A stretch of DNA of 64,000 bases from Vanrija pseudolonga (taxonomy: Eukaryota; Basidiomycota; Tremellomycetes; Trichosporonales; Trichosporonaceae). Positions 22,601-34,763 of the stretch are shown piece after piece (position 1 is the first letter of the stretch; every line of letters starts with the position of its first letter). The stretch is taken from the NCBI RefSeq assembly GCF_020906515.1, contig NC_085851.1:1550001-1614000 (forward strand), in the 5' to 3' direction. The notes under the pieces are model-generated. The model was not told the origin of the DNA and made no database searches. It saw only the letters and a program-made list of their open reading frames with translations. The position numbers and the translations under genes are program-made.

Positions 22601-25600
22601 ACTGATCGTTCTTGGGCTCCTGGGAGGCCTCTGCGCCGGCGGGTTTCGAGGGGTCGGGGACACCATAGCGCTTCAATAGCTCCTCAATAGGCATGTTGGC
22701 ATCTGCCAGCAGACCCTCGTCCTCGCTGTCGGCGCCGTCGACAGCCTCGGCGTCCTCCATCTCGACATCCAGCTGCACGTCCTGATCATCGAGGTCGCTG
22801 CCCGGCCCTTTGAACTCGGCGTCGTTGGCGTCCGGGTCTGGAGTGTCGGCAAGGGCGGCCAGAGACCGAGCCTTCTTCGCCAGACGTCGTGAGGGGGCCC
22901 GCGGGGGAGGAAGGTCCTCGGCCTCATCTGCGGCGGGGGAGATTCCGTTGATGAGGGGCGCCGGTGGCTCAGAAGTCCCATTGGCCTCGGGGGCCTCTGG
23001 TCCGGCAGGCGCCGCGGAAGCAGTGTTCACAGGCAGAGCATCACTGGGGGCATCAAATGCCGCATCGATCTCGGCACCGTCAATCTCCATTGCGTTACTG
23101 TCCCGAGCAGTAGTCAGGGGTGCAATCACTGTCCTCGGGGGCGTGACAGCAGGTGTGGTGGCGGCTGGAGTGAGTGTCGCCACCGGCGTCACGGCAGCAG
23201 TGACGGACGTCATCGGCGTGACTGCGTCGAAGGCAGCGTCGATCTCGTCGTTGTCAATCTCCATCGAGTCGAGGAAGCCGACAGCATCGGGGTCATGCAA
23301 GTCGAGGGCTTGGGAGGCAGGGGCGACCGGGACTGTTGGTTCAGGAGCTGGGGCCGGAGCTGGGTCAGCCGGCTGCTCAGCGGCCTGGGGCGGTGGCTGG
23401 GCAGAAGCTGGCTCTGCCACAGTCTCAACCACCTCAGGTTCAGGAGCTGATGCTGGCCCCGCTGGAGTGGCTTCTGGTGCCGATGAGGGAGCAGTTTCGG
23501 CGGTAGGGATGTCCGATTCGGCTTTCGCGTCCGAAGATTCGGTGACAGGCTCAGCCTGGACGGGCGCGTCGTTGACCGGCTCGGCGTCGTCCTCACCCAT
23601 GTCGATATCGTCGCCGAGGAGAATGCGAAGGTCTGGTCGCTCTTCGTCGTCTTCATCCTCCTCCTCTTCATCCTCTTCGTCGTCTGCGTCCTCCTGTCCA
23701 CTCTCCTCCTCTTCGGCCTCTGCTTCTGCCTCGACAGCGACATCGGCTTCGGCCTCGGGAGTGGGTTCAACCTCGGCGGTCTCTCCCTCCTCACCGCCCA
23801 CCTCCTGACCGCCCTCCTCCTCACCGCCCTCCACCTCGCCGCCCTCCTCCTCTCCGGCGTCCTCCTCACCGCCCTCCTCCTCGCTGTCCTCGGCCGCCGA
23901 CACCTCCTCCGTGCCATCTGAACCGACATCCTCCTCCTGGTCCTCCTCGTCGTGGGTACCCTCTCGGCCCACGATGACGTCGCGCTGGCCCTCGAGCAGG
24001 CCCGTACTCCGCTGGAGCATATTTTGGAGATGCTCTTTACCGAGACGATCCTGTTCAAGCTTTTGCGCCGCCACAACCTTGGCTCGCACGATCTGGCGGG
24101 TTAGTGACTACCAATTATACGAACCCACTTTTGTAGCCAGGCCCCAGCGCTTGCGCAGACTCTTAACGACTTCCTTGGCCCTGCGCTTGCGTTCCTTTTC
24201 TTCGGCAGCGCGCTCGCGGTCCTCCTTGCCCTCGATGAACTCCCAGTGCAGTTGGATCATCCTGGCAATCTTCTTGCAGACGATGGGTTTGAGCTTGGCC
24301 TCGGATACAATGGCATTGCGGACTTGAACCATGTGGTTCAACAACGCGTCCTGGTAGTCTGTTTGCCGTGGTGGCGGACCAGTCGGGGCCTTCTTCTGGT
24401 GGCTCTTATCTCTGACCTTCTCAGTCGGCCCCTCATCATCCTCGTCCAGAAGACGTAGCAGGCGTCCCTGGTGTTGGAGCCAATTGACGCGGTTACGGAA
24501 GTATCCTTCGCGTGCTGCGCGTGTTTCCAGCTCCGTGAGATCAGGTTGGTGACCAGAGTCCTCAATGTGGATGTAGGACTCCAAGAGTGCGTTGACATTG
24601 CCTTCGAATTTTGGTTTCGCCAACAAACGCTGACCTGGATCGGTGAACGTGACGTGGCTTGAACCTGTGCGACGAGGGTAGGTCCGTTTTGGTGGCGGAG
24701 GAAAGGGAAGGTGGGCAAGGGAGGGAAGCGGTGGTGCTGGGCTGGGAGATGGCGTTCGTACTGGTACTGGTGTCGAAGGACCAGCTTCACTTGTTGCTGG
24801 GCCAGGAGACGACGCGCTTTCGCTGTCCTCCTTCAAGAGGCGAGACTTCTTGGAAGGGAGAGCAGGAAGGGATTGCCGCCCTCGCCTCTTCTTCCCGTGA
24901 TCGACAGCCTCGATCTCGTCGTCGTCCGTCTCCCTGAGCTCGGTTTCAGACGCAGTAACACGTCGCGCGCCCTTCTTTCCCTTTGCCGGCGGTGGTGGTG
25001 GCGGGGCCATCTCGGCGTCGCTCGCAGCCTGAGACTTTCGTCTCGAGCCAGACGCGGCAGGCGGCTCCTCCACCTCCTTGCCTTTGCCCTTCCCTGCGGG
25101 TGTCTTGGGCTCGCCGATGGCCGTGACGTTTCCTAAAGCCTCAGCCTTGCTATGAAGCTGTCGTCTTGTCGTTCTTGACGGGCCGAGCGCTCTCGATCTC
25201 GACGACCCCACGGCTGGGGGAGGAACAGTCGACGGGACCAGGCTCAGCAGGTCGTGATGGAGATTCTTGTACTGCGCGGGTCAGTTTACAGCACGCCAGC
25301 ACCACCTACCTCCAGAAACACTGGCGTGTTTTCATTCTTGGCGTCGACAGGGTCCCAGCCCTCGAGAATGCTGGTATATCTCTCGAGATGGAACTTCTCC
25401 TTTACCGCCATGTCGTGCTCCTCGACAATGGCGCGGACCTGAGCCTCGTGGTCGCGCACCATCTCATCGCGCTTCGCGAGCGTTCCCTCCGCACTGAGCT
25501 TATGTAGGGCATGCTCGCGCTCCTCGTTTGAGATGACGCGCGCGCTGCCTGGACGCGTCGGCGCTGCTGGGGCGGCAGGGAGCGAGGTCCTGGTGCGCAG

Positions 25601-25723
25601 TGCGCGCGCCGGGGCCGGCGCAGGTGCAGCAGCATTCGAGCTCCGCGATGCTCTGCGCGCACCTCCTGACGAGCCCGAGGCCTCGGGCTCGCGGCCAGGT
25701 TGGTGTGATGTGTCGATGCCCAT
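19629..25723 (-). CDS. SWR1: SWR1 chromatin-remodelling ATPase
   Basis: Catalytic subunit of the SWR1 complex, which exchanges nucleosomal H2A for H2A.Z. Five exons: 25723-25310, 25271-24129, 24092-22201, 22163-21652 and 21613-19629; about 1981 residues. An HSA domain lies about residues 420-500 ([21 protein letters not shown]). An acidic Glu/Ala/Pro-rich linker of about 550 residues follows. The Snf2 ATPase begins [12 protein letters not shown], with DEMGLGKT near 1150 and DEAHNIKNF near 1265. A long insert splits the two lobes, as in INO80/SWR1 enzymes. The C lobe has [31 protein letters not shown] and [14 protein letters not shown]. The conserved C-terminus [12 protein letters not shown] supports SWR1 rather than INO80. 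The in-frame GTG at 25738 is not used here. Convergent with the b2-like gene (135-base gap). Confidence 0.92.
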
Positions 25724-26074
25724 GTGGACGACCTCCACTTTAGGCCCAGATGCGAGTGTTTAGACGCTCTCGAATCCTGGGGTCATATCTTTGTTGCTGG
25801 GCGATGCGATGGCGCGTGCTAAACGGGCCTGGTGTGCTTCCTGGGCGATTCTGGTCACCCTGTCGGTCGATTTGTAAGCGTCGTGTGTTGATTATATGCG
25901 AGAAGATGGAAGTGAAGATGTTGCAAGAGTAGTAAGGATGAGGTTGCGCGCGTCAGCTCGTAGGGCGGGTGCAATAATCCCGCGGGGTTAAACAGTGGCC
26001 GCGTCATGCGACAGGCAGGTGTATTTGGTGCGTGGAGGTCGACCACTTGACATTGCAACAACAACGACGCAACC
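25724..26074. other. SWR1/USE1 divergent promoter
   Basis: 351 bases serve both genes. The USE1 side ends in an A/C-rich leader (CAACAACAACGACGCAACC). No clear TATA box is visible. Confidence 0.45.
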
Positions 26075-27295
26075 ATGCTCGCACCAGTAACGGCACTCTC
26101 GCTCCTGTCGATGGACCCGTCGCCCGCGGTACGCCGCTCGGCATCGGCGGCCGCGGGGACGCGACACGGCCTCGTCAACCTCACGCGCCTCGTCGGTTCG
26201 CTCGACAAGCAGCGCCTCGAGCAGCAGCGAGACGGGCTGGACGGCGTGACGTGGCTCGAGATCCAGAAGACGTGGGAGGTGGGTAGAATTATTGTGTATG
26301 CGCTGACCCGCCAGACGGTGCTCTATGCGCGGGCTCTGCTCGGCGCGCTCAAGGGCGGCAATGAGCAGTGCGTACAGTTGATGTTCGCCAGAGTTGAGCT
26401 GACGCGCCGCCAGGTCCTCGACCACCCTCTCATCGCTGAACTCACTCGAGGCGACGCTGTCAAAGGTTGAGACCCATGTCCAGGGCGCCGCGAAGGTATG
26501 CCCTCACTTTCCCTGCCACGCTGACGTCTAGCGCACGAGCGCCCCGGCACCGGCCACATCGCTGCCATACCTCGAGCTCCCGACGCAGCTGCGGCCCACT
26601 GGTCCGCCATCACCCGTCGCGCTGCTCGACGAGGCGGTGGCCACCACGCTGCCTGAGATCGAGGCCGACGCGCTCCCGCCCGCGCTGGCGTCGGCACCAG
26701 TGACGCCAGGCGTCGAGCTGCCGTCTTTGAGCTTCACTGCTCCCAAGGCACCTGCCCCTCCAGCACCGTCACCCTCCCTCAACCGCGCCGCGTCGTCCAA
26801 GTCGTTCAGCACGACGACCTACTTTGCCAAGCGGGAGAAGGAGGACCGGCAGGGCGGCGAGGCTGGCCTCCTGCCGCTCAAGACGCAGTCTACAGCCAAT
26901 GACAAGGACCCGCTCGACTCAGAGGGCATGCGCAAGCGGCTGATGGGCGGCGCGAGCAACACGCTCGGCTCGGCACAGTTGCACGAGGAGCTGGGCGGGC
27001 AGCTCGTGGACGTGAGTCGGCTAAGTTTCGACGGATCGTGTAGCTGACCAAACAGATGTCGCACCGGCTCAAGCTCAACGCGGTCCACTTTGCCAACTCG
27101 CTGGAAGAAGAAAAGGCGCTACTCGAGTCGTCGCAGGACGTCCTGGAGCGCAACCTCGAGACGACGAAGGAGTCAAAGGGCACCCTGTCCAAGGTGTCGT
27201 CCAAGGGCCGCGGCACGACGTGCCTCACCATCGGCGTGGTGCTGCTTGTCATTGTACTGTTTGTGTGGACGTACCTGCTCATCAGGTTTACATAG
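26075..27295 (+). CDS. USE1: Use1-like SNARE of Golgi-to-ER transport
   Basis: Tail-anchored SNARE acting with Ufe1, Sec20 and Sec22 in COPI vesicle fusion at the ER. Five exons: 26075-26278, 26315-26367, 26414-26495, 26532-27011 and 27056-27295; 352 residues. The N-terminal part holds helical segments (VNLTRLVGSLDKQRLEQQRDGLD; ALLGALKGG). The middle is Pro/Ala/Ser-rich. A SNARE-like heptad region (LHEELGGQLVDMSHRLKLN, then FANSLEEEKALLESSQDVLERNLE) lies about residues 255-315. The C-terminal 24 residues are a membrane anchor (CLTIGVVLLVIVLFVWTYLL) with almost no lumenal tail. This matches Use1 layout; sequence identity with yeast Use1 is expected to be low, so the name is a family-level call. 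Confidence 0.78.
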
Positions 27296-27547
27296 GCGTG
27301 TGCATGCATGTGTGGGTGGTGGTTGAGCAGGTCACCGAGCATTCGTGGTGATTCCTTGACTTGTCGCCACCACCAACAATTTTGATCCCGCGATTCAATG
27401 AACCTCGACTGATAAACTCGAACTGATCTCCACCAGCAACTTCCAACAACAATCCACCACACGACAACCCACGCATCGACCAAAACAGGCTGCCCTTGGG
27501 CCTAAAATCGTAGCAGGAGACACGAGAACGACCGGATCGACGACAGA

Positions 27548-28615
27548 ATGCAGAGCAAGCCAGAACAGGACAGGAACCAGGAGGCGACGGTGTACTTGGT
27601 GAGCTTGCCTCTCCGGGTTCTTAGCTGACGGCAGGGAAACCTCGACGAGCGGTGTACCGACGCATTGATATGGGAGCTGATGCTGTGAGTTGGGCATCCT
27701 TTTCTACCTGCTAACTCCCCAGGCAAGCCGGCCCAGTGTGTACGTACCTCCTCCCCTCGCCAGAGCGCAATGTTGACCACCCCCAGCCAACGTCTTCCTC
27801 CCCAAGGACCGCATCTCGATGGCGCACCAGGGCTTCGGGTTCTGCGAGTTCCTCGCGGAAGACGACGCAGAGTACGCCGTCAAGATCATGAACCAGATCA
27901 AGCTGTTCGGCAAGCCGATCCGCGTCAACAAGGCGAGCTACGACAAGAAGCAGCTCGATGTCGGCGCGAACCTGTTCATCGGCAACATTGATGCTGGGGT
28001 GGACGAGAATGCGCTGTATGATACGTTTAGCACATTCGGCGCGATCGCCGAGCACCCGAAGGTGGGTAGTTCAACAGCTCGACGAGTTCCGACGCCAGCT
28101 GACACCCCCCGCAGATCGCGCGCGACGCGTCCACTGGCGAATCAAAGGGCTACGGCTTCGTCTCGTTCCTCGAGTTCGAGGCCGCCGACATGGCCGTCGA
28201 GAACATGAACGGCCAGTTCCTCGGCGGAAAACAGGTGTCGGTGCAGTACGCGTTCAAGAAGGACGGCAAGGGCGAGCGGCACGGCACGCAGGCCGAGCGT
28301 CTGCTCGCGGCACAGGCAAAGAAGCAGAGCTTTGGCGGCTTCAGCCAGCCGGCGTACGTCCCGCCTGTAGCTGCCGCGCCGGTCGCCGCTGCGCCGCCTC
28401 CTCTGCCGGCAGGCTTCGCGGCTGCCAACGTTATCGGCGCGCCGCCCGCCCCTGGAGGGTACGCTGGATACCCCCCACAGCAGCAGCAGTACGGCGCCTA
28501 CCCCCAGCAGCAGCAGTACGGACAGAACGGGTACGCGCCTCCCCCACCACCACAACAGTACGCTGCGGCCGGCGCGCCGCCCCCGCCGCCACCCATGCGC
28601 ATGGGCTTCAACTAG
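27548..28615 (+). CDS. HSH49: Splicing factor 3b subunit 4 (SF3b49/Hsh49)
   Basis: U2 snRNP SF3b component that contacts pre-mRNA near the branch site. Five exons: 27548-27598, 27635-27684, 27723-27739 (17 bases), 27787-28061 and 28115-28615; 297 residues. RRM1 lies about residues 14-90 ([19 protein letters not shown]) and RRM2 about 102-180 ([24 protein letters not shown]). Between and after them are the family signatures [15 protein letters not shown] and [11 protein letters not shown]. The tail is Pro/Gln/Tyr-rich, as in animal SF3B4. The tiny exon 3 encodes LQAGPV and restores the motif exactly, which confirms the splice sites. Confidence 0.93.
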
Positions 28616-28689
28616 TAGAGTGATGCAATGCGATGTCATATGAGGGGTGGTGGAGTATGAAAGTGAGAAACTACAAAAGTGGAGTGGGG

Positions 28690-31644
28690 CTATGGCTTGG
28701 CCAGGGTAACGGTGATCAGCGGCGCGGGCCACAGCTCAATCTCGTCGAGCACGACGTCGACCTCCTCGCCGAGCGCAAAGCCCCGGTGCCGCCCCTTCTG
28801 GTTGAGGGTGAGGGCGAGGCCGAGGGCCGGGACGCGGACCGGCGTCCTCGTCTGCGTTGCTGTGATGCCCGACGTGCCGACGACAACGGCCTTGAGCGGG
28901 CCAGCGACGTCGACGGCGTCGGCGCCATATGCGTACCCCGCTGGCCGGGGACCCGCGCTGCGCTGTGCAAGGAGCGCCGCGGTCCAGAAGGCGCTTGCGT
29001 GCCGGTCGGCATACTTGGCTCGCTGCTCGCCGCGCTTGGAGCGATCGGCCAGCGCAGTAACCTCGGCTTCGCCCAGGCCCCGCTCTCCAGCCAGGGCCGC
29101 CTTGATCTGCCAGTGGACTAGCAGGTCCTCGTATCGCCGCAGCGGGGACGTGGCGCGGACGTAACCCCAGTCGTTGTCGGTGAAACCCATGACCCAGTGC
29201 GGCCCTGGCGTAGTGCTGACCCCGCTGGCGCGGAAGACGAGGTTTGCGCGCGCAATGTCCAGCTCGCTGAGGAAACTCCCTTCCTCGCGCATTTCGAGGA
29301 GCTTGGCCAGCGTGTGCGACGCGGGGGTGTTGGACGTGTTGGATGGCGCAGCGGTCGTGCGGAATAAGACTGGGAGGTTACGGTCGGCGCAGAACTTTGC
29401 CGCGACGCGGTTGGCGAGGATCATGAGTTCTGCGACGGTGGTGCTCGCGGACACGTCGGTGAAGAGATTGGCGGTCGGCAAAGCGTAGGTGAACGCCACG
29501 TCGTCTGGCCGTGCGGGGTTGAACGTCTGCGGGGAGGCGGGGATAGAGGCGCGGTCGAAGAGGTTGGCTGCGGGTAGTGGCGCGTTGAGCAAGCTGATGT
29601 TTGGCGCGTTGCCGCCCCACGCGAGGCCGGCAGACGCAGTACGCCGGCGGCGCAGCACAACAGCTAGGTCGCGCAACGTGGCGAGGTTATCCAAGTCCTC
29701 GGCCGTGAGCTCGTCGTTTCGCCGTGTGGTCGGTGGCGCGTCGCGCCGGCCAAATGGATAACTCGACGGCTTCGCCTCATGGCCCAGTCGCGCGTCGACT
29801 TCCGCGTACGTCGTCACGACGGCAGACTTGAGCCAGCCTGCCGACGCCTTCGTGTCGAGCATGTTACCGTCCGCATCGACACGCGCCGAGAAGGTCATGC
29901 AGCCCTGGCCGTCGCCGCTGCCGAGGGACAGGCTGCCATCGCCCAGCTCGTGGGGAAGCAGCGGGGTTGTCCCCTCTGGGAGGTACAGCGACGTGGCCTG
30001 GAAGCTGGCGCGCACGGCGTCGGGGTGGGCCATGTCGAGGAACCGCGTCGGGTCGGCAACGTGCACATGGACCCAGAACGTCCCGTCGCCCACTCGCTCC
30101 AGCGCGATGCCGTCGTCGAGCTCGAGGGCCGTCGGGTCGTCAATGACATACACACGGTGCGTGACGTCCTCGCGGCGCCCATCGAGCGCGTCCACTGGCG
30201 CTGTGGCACTCGGAGCAGGCGCGACGTCGGCGCGCATGCCGCTCCTGTCGATCGCGCGCTCGACGCTCTCCGCGACCATGCTCGTCCGCAACGAGTCGGT
30301 GGGCGGCAGTACGCCGAGGTCGGCCAACAGGCCAGCGACGACACCCGAGTCGATGCGCTGGTTCGGCGCGATGCCAAACGCCTTGACGATGCCTGCGGCG
30401 ATGGCGTGCACCGGCGAGGCTTGGGTCGCGCGGATCTCGTACAGGCTCAGCGTGAGCAGGTGAAGCAAGTCACGCTCCGCCTCGGTCCATTGTGGCGGGT
30501 TCTCTACCGGCCGTCCCTCACGCGCAGCAGCGACAAGCGGTACGCCCTTCTCCGCAAACTGCTGCAGCACCGCATCGTCCGTCTCGACCACATGCTGCCC
30601 GGCCTCGATGCGCCGGCGCGCGTTGCGCGACCGCACGAGAAACATGCCGGTCTCGAGCATCCCGCTGTCGTCCGCGAGGAAGAGGTCAGGCCGGCGCATG
30701 AGGATCACATGCGCGGCGTACGCGGGCAAAGTGTTGACTCGGACAGCAATGTACCGCTCCCCGCCGTCCGCGTTGAGGAGGTGCTCGGCCGCCTGCGCGG
30801 ACGTGACCGAGCCCTGCCTCTCGCCGTCGGCGGGCGTGAACGCCTCCCAGAGGGCCTCGATCCCGCCGCCGCGGCCAGACTTGAGCGAGCCGCCGGTAAG
30901 CCGCGCCTCCATGCGCTCCGTCTCGCGCTGGACCTTGCGCAGGAGCGTGCCGACCTGCCGACGCGCGGCCAGCATCGACGCGGTGCGCTCAGCGCCGAGC
31001 AGCGCGTCGGCCCCGCCCGCGAGGCCGATGTCCTCGCCCTTCGCCCAGAGCGTGAGCAGCTCCGGCGCCCAGCACTCTGCGATCAGCGCTGAGGGAACAA
31101 GCGACGCCGGCATGGAGAACTGCACGTCGGTCCGGCTCACGGGCCAGATCTCGCCGCTCGGCCGGAGGAGGAGCAGACGGTCGCGCCCGCCCATGAGGAT
31201 CGGGGCAAGTACCAGGCCGATGGAGGAGATGCCTGCGCTGCGATCGCGTTAGCTAGCCAGCTCGGTGCGATCTGCTACCCACCGCCTGATCTCGACCACG
31301 CGCCCCGGCTCGACGCCGGGCGCGGCTTCGCCTTCCGCGAGGGAAGCCGAGCCCACCACGTCGTCGGCGGAGAAGAAGAGCATGCGCTCGGCGGTCGCTC
31401 CGCCGTCGTCGTACGAGAACTTGACGGTTTTGCGGGGTGTTGTTGCTCCTGCTGCCGGGGCCTCAGCGCGGCGGGCCTTGGGCAGCTCGCTTGGCAGCGA
31501 CGTCGAGGGGAGATCGTCGAGGTCGTCGGAGCTCGTTCGGCCGCCTTCCCCTCGTTGCCGCCTCAACATTGGGTGGGTGGTCGATATGGGCCGCCGGGGG
31601 ACGAGGCGCGCCAGTCCCCTTGGGACTGGTATCCGTGGCCGCAT
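28690..31644 (-). CDS. DSS1: Mitochondrial RNase II-type 3'-5' exoribonuclease (DSS1/CYT-4 type)
   Basis: Exoribonuclease of the RNB family; Dss1 is the nuclease of the mitochondrial degradosome with the Suv3 helicase. Exons 31644-31283 and 31237-28690 give 969 residues, the usual size for Dss1. The N-terminus (RPRIPVPRGLARLVPRRPIS) is basic and lacks acids, fitting a mitochondrial presequence. The RNB domain starts near residue 480 with IDDPTALELDDGIAL (metal-binding aspartates) and continues through HVHVADPTRFLD and YRYEDL-type sequence (TSPLRRYEDLLVHWQI). The splice joins VVEIRR to AGISSIGLVLAP with a GCTAAC branch point. The 3' ends of this gene and HSH49 are only 74 bases apart. Dss1 rather than Rrp44 or Ssd1 is inferred from presequence and length. 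Confidence 0.87.
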
Positions 31645-32609
31645 GTCGGTGACGAGTATCGATTAGATATGGACTTGATCAGAAGTCCCAGGTCCGCGAT
31701 CTGGAAATTCGAGGTTGAGTTCATCTCGGGTGGAGGTGGTAGCGTGGTATACGCGTGTTCAACGCGTGGTTGCCATGTGCCGCCTTTGCATGCCTATTAA
31801 CGTATTAACCGTATTAACCACTCTCAGTACCGTACCCAAGTATAGCTCAGCCCTCAGCGGTCTGTCTCCGTCAAGTGAGACACCCAGCTAGGCAAGGCTT
31901 GACAAGTCACCGCAGGTACAGCAGTGGCGCTCACTGTCGTCGCACTCGGCTTCAGGATGTCGGACGTTGCAAGGTTGCATCCATCGGACGGGTGTGCCTG
32001 GAGACGACGTCCTGGGTCTTGTGTATACGGTGCAGTGGCAGGTCGTGCAGGCAGGTCGGGCCTAGGCACCACACTCAAACACGCCTCGTGAACCTGCTGA
32101 GCCTGAGAGCTACATGTCGCGGGGGTTAAGAGGTCGCGAGGGATGACCTGTTTCGCCGTGTCACAAGGGGCTGGGCGCGTCCTAATTGACGTGCAATGAA
32201 GTGTTTCGTGGATACAAATGCGGTGCAGTTTGTGGGAGCGACAACGACGACAAACTGGAAACGAGCTAGGGTGGCACCGTGCCACCTTGCTGCTCGTGCG
32301 TGCACTGGCCGCGCTCACATGAGGTTTATACATAATGTCTGATGGTGATGAATATGATACTGCACAAATATACACTGTCCGTCAAGGTCCCAGCGGGTGG
32401 TGAACGGAGTGACCTAGCGGCCAAGTTTTACAGGTGGATGTGATGTTGGTGGTGTCGTCGTGGGTTGGGTTGGTTGCGGCGTATCCCAGCCAGCCCCGCT
32501 GCTGCCTCGCTGCCTGCTTGCCGCTTTGCGGTCTCTCTACTTCGCATCTATGTTGTCGTTGAATCCGAGTCGTCTATGCCGAGCCACCTGTGGCTGTGGC
32601 TGGTCTGGT
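31645..32609. other. Intergenic, DSS1 promoter side
   Basis: 965 bases containing the DSS1 promoter and the 3' UTR of the next leftward gene. Around 31795-31825 a short AT-rich direct repeat (units like GTATTAACC) occurs. No gene with splice or domain support was found. Confidence 0.4.
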
Positions 32610-33312
32610 CTAGAGCACGAAGAGTGCGGAAGCTGCCAAGAGCGAGAGGCCGGAAAGTGCGCCAAACGCGGCGGCGCCCACTGCCGGCGCGGATGTCGCC
32701 CACGCAGCACTCTTGTGGCTGGCACCCGACGTCGCACCCGCCGCCGACTTGACCGCCCCCGAAATGGTGGGGTCCGTGTTGGTGACGTAGACGAGGGGAG
32801 CGAATTCTGTTGCGTTGGCCGCCGAGCCGTTTTGCTTCTGGATGGCGCAGAGAGTCAAGAAGGTCTGAGCGGCGTGTGAGTGGATGTGGTGGCTGCGGTG
32901 GTAGATTGATCGGAAACACTTACCGACAGATCCTTCTTGATCAGCGGAGGGGTTGTCGTGCACGACTGGCACACACTAGACGACTGCACCATCGTGTCGT
33001 TGCCCAGCGTGCCGTTGAAGCTGTTGCCACTGCAGATGCAGCCAAGGAACTGGTTCGAGTACTCGTAGCCCCGTGTATTGGCTGGTGTTTGTGTGAGCTT
33101 CTGTGTGCGTGTGTGGGCACGGTCGCGAGGCCCGCGTCCACGCGTCCAAAGTACGCTTCCTACTCACGCGTGTTGGTGTACACCTGGTAGCAGTACTTGA
33201 CAACGTCAGACCAGTCGCCGCAGGCGGACTGGCACGGTGTCCCCTTGTTGCTGATAGCGAGGACGTTGGTGGCGGCGAGGAGAAAGCCGAGGAGGAAGGT
33301 GAGGGGGTGCAT
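32610..33312 (-). CDS. Small secreted eight-cysteine protein, probably GPI-anchored
   Basis: Three exons (33312-33168, 33081-32924, 32864-32610) encode 185 residues. Residues 1-19 are a signal peptide (HPLTFLLGFLLAATNVLA). The mature part has eight cysteines (PCQSAC; YC; GCIC; VCQSC; LC) and several N-glycosylation sites (NGT, NDT, NGS, NAT). A Ser/Ala-rich stem follows, and the C-terminus is hydrophobic (GAAAFGALSGLSLLAASALFVL), as needed for GPI attachment. It is likely a cell-wall or plasma-membrane surface protein. The pattern is not a clear CFEM domain, and the family is unknown to me, probably basidiomycete-specific. Confidence 0.78.
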
Positions 33313-34524
33313 GGTGTTAGGAGGACAACTTGCAGTCGACGTGGTGGTTGTCGTTGCTGCGTGCCGCACGTAGTGGTGATGGGAACAAGTCTGCGAGCGC
33401 GAGGATAGTTGTCGTGCGCGTTTTTTCCAAGGTGAGGACGAGTCGAGGGAGACGAGGCCGAGGGGCGGAGCGGGTGGCTGATAAGGACGATGCGAGAACC
33501 GAGCGCGACCGACGCCTGTTGCTGCTGCCGATCTTGATCTATATACACACGCCAGCGACGTCGACCAGAAACGAGAAGGATATGTTCAAAAGAATACTCG
33601 TTGCTCGCATCATTGCGGGATAGGCGTCGTTCCCCGGTCTCAGGCAAAGCCATTGAGACGGGGTGCTGTTTCCAGGGGAGCGACGAGGCCGATACACCAG
33701 GATGCCAGGACCGGAATGCACCAAGCAGCCGGCGTACAGGCGTTGCGTTCGATCAGTTCATTGTCACGGCTGGCTGGGCGCAGAGGCGGGCACGCGCCCA
33801 GGCTGGGCAACGACCACGGCACGGCCACGTAGTGCTGCGACCTTGCCACTGCCGCTGTAGGCCAAGGGCTTGGCTCGTCGGCGAGCAGACAAGCAAGGTC
33901 TTTGAGCGCGCGCAAGCCGAAACCCAGTTCCTGATTGTCAAGGTGGCCAGCCTCCGGGCTTGCGCCGTCTTGTCGACTAGCCTCGAGGGTAGCTTTAGGC
34001 ACGTCGACGGCTGTACGGCACGGGCGATGGGGAGCGAGCGGTGGGAGCGGCGGCGCAGTCGTTGTGCAGTTGTTGCTCTTGCCGCTTGTCGCTGCTGCTG
34101 CTGCGACAGGGCCGCCCATCGTGCTGGGTCACTACCCGTTGGCGTCCCGCCGTGCCAACTTTGATGGCCGTGGGACGTACATTGCGCCGGAGATCAAAGA
34201 GGCGTGCCGAAACCATTGACCCTGGGTGCTTCCCCTTTGGTCGCTATGCCGAGTGGGCGACGAGGGCAGCGGCAGGGTCGAGGAACAGGCGGGAGTGTTG
34301 ATGGGCACCAGAGCCACGAGGGAGACGGCTGCTTGAAACGTGGTAGCTGGTAGCTGCCGCCGCATAGCTCGTCGTTGCCTGAGGGAGCGTCGAGGGAGGC
34401 GGGCATGCGGGCATGCAAAAGTTGCATGTTTCTCAGGCTTGTGCGGTACCGTACCAAGGCTTGGGAGGTCTTGGTGCATGCATGTAGGTGGCCGCTGCTG
34501 CTTTTGCTCCTCTGCCCTCCTCCT

Positions 34525-34539
34525 CCCCCCCCCCCCCCC
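34525..34539. repeat. Homopolymer C15
   Basis: Fifteen consecutive C, followed by GG and another C run. It may vary in length and is a likely place for assembly error. Confidence 0.9.
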
Positions 34540-34742
34540 GGCCCCCTTGCATCGGCGCTAGGATCTGGGTTGAGTTGGTGTCTCTGCCGGGTTGGCCCCT
34601 CCTCTCCCCCTGAGTCGGGTACCGTCAAAGTTAAGGCAATCTAGTTAGTTTTAATGGCCACGTCGAGGCTTTTCCTATTATTAAACATTACGATTAGGCA
34701 GCCGAGTCTATTAGGCCGAGTTGGCCATTTAGGCTACTGGCT

Positions 34743-34763
34743 CACGTGGCACGCCTATTTATA
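34743..34763 (+). promoter_or_regulatory. E-box plus TATA-like element
   Basis: CACGTG at 34743-34748 and TATTTATA at 34756-34763, directly after an AT-rich block in otherwise GC-rich DNA, followed by C/T-rich sequence and an ATG at 34804. It looks like a core promoter, but the next gene starts 1.7 kb away. The transcript could be a long leader of the phosphatase mRNA or a non-coding RNA. Confidence 0.35.

Noticed and set aside
22810-23808. 332-codon Ser/Ala-rich frame antisense to SWR1
   Set aside because: It arises from the Glu/Ala/Pro-rich linker read backwards.
29779-31092. 437-codon open frame antisense to DSS1
   Set aside because: Arg/Val/His-rich mirror frame of the RNB gene; no domain.
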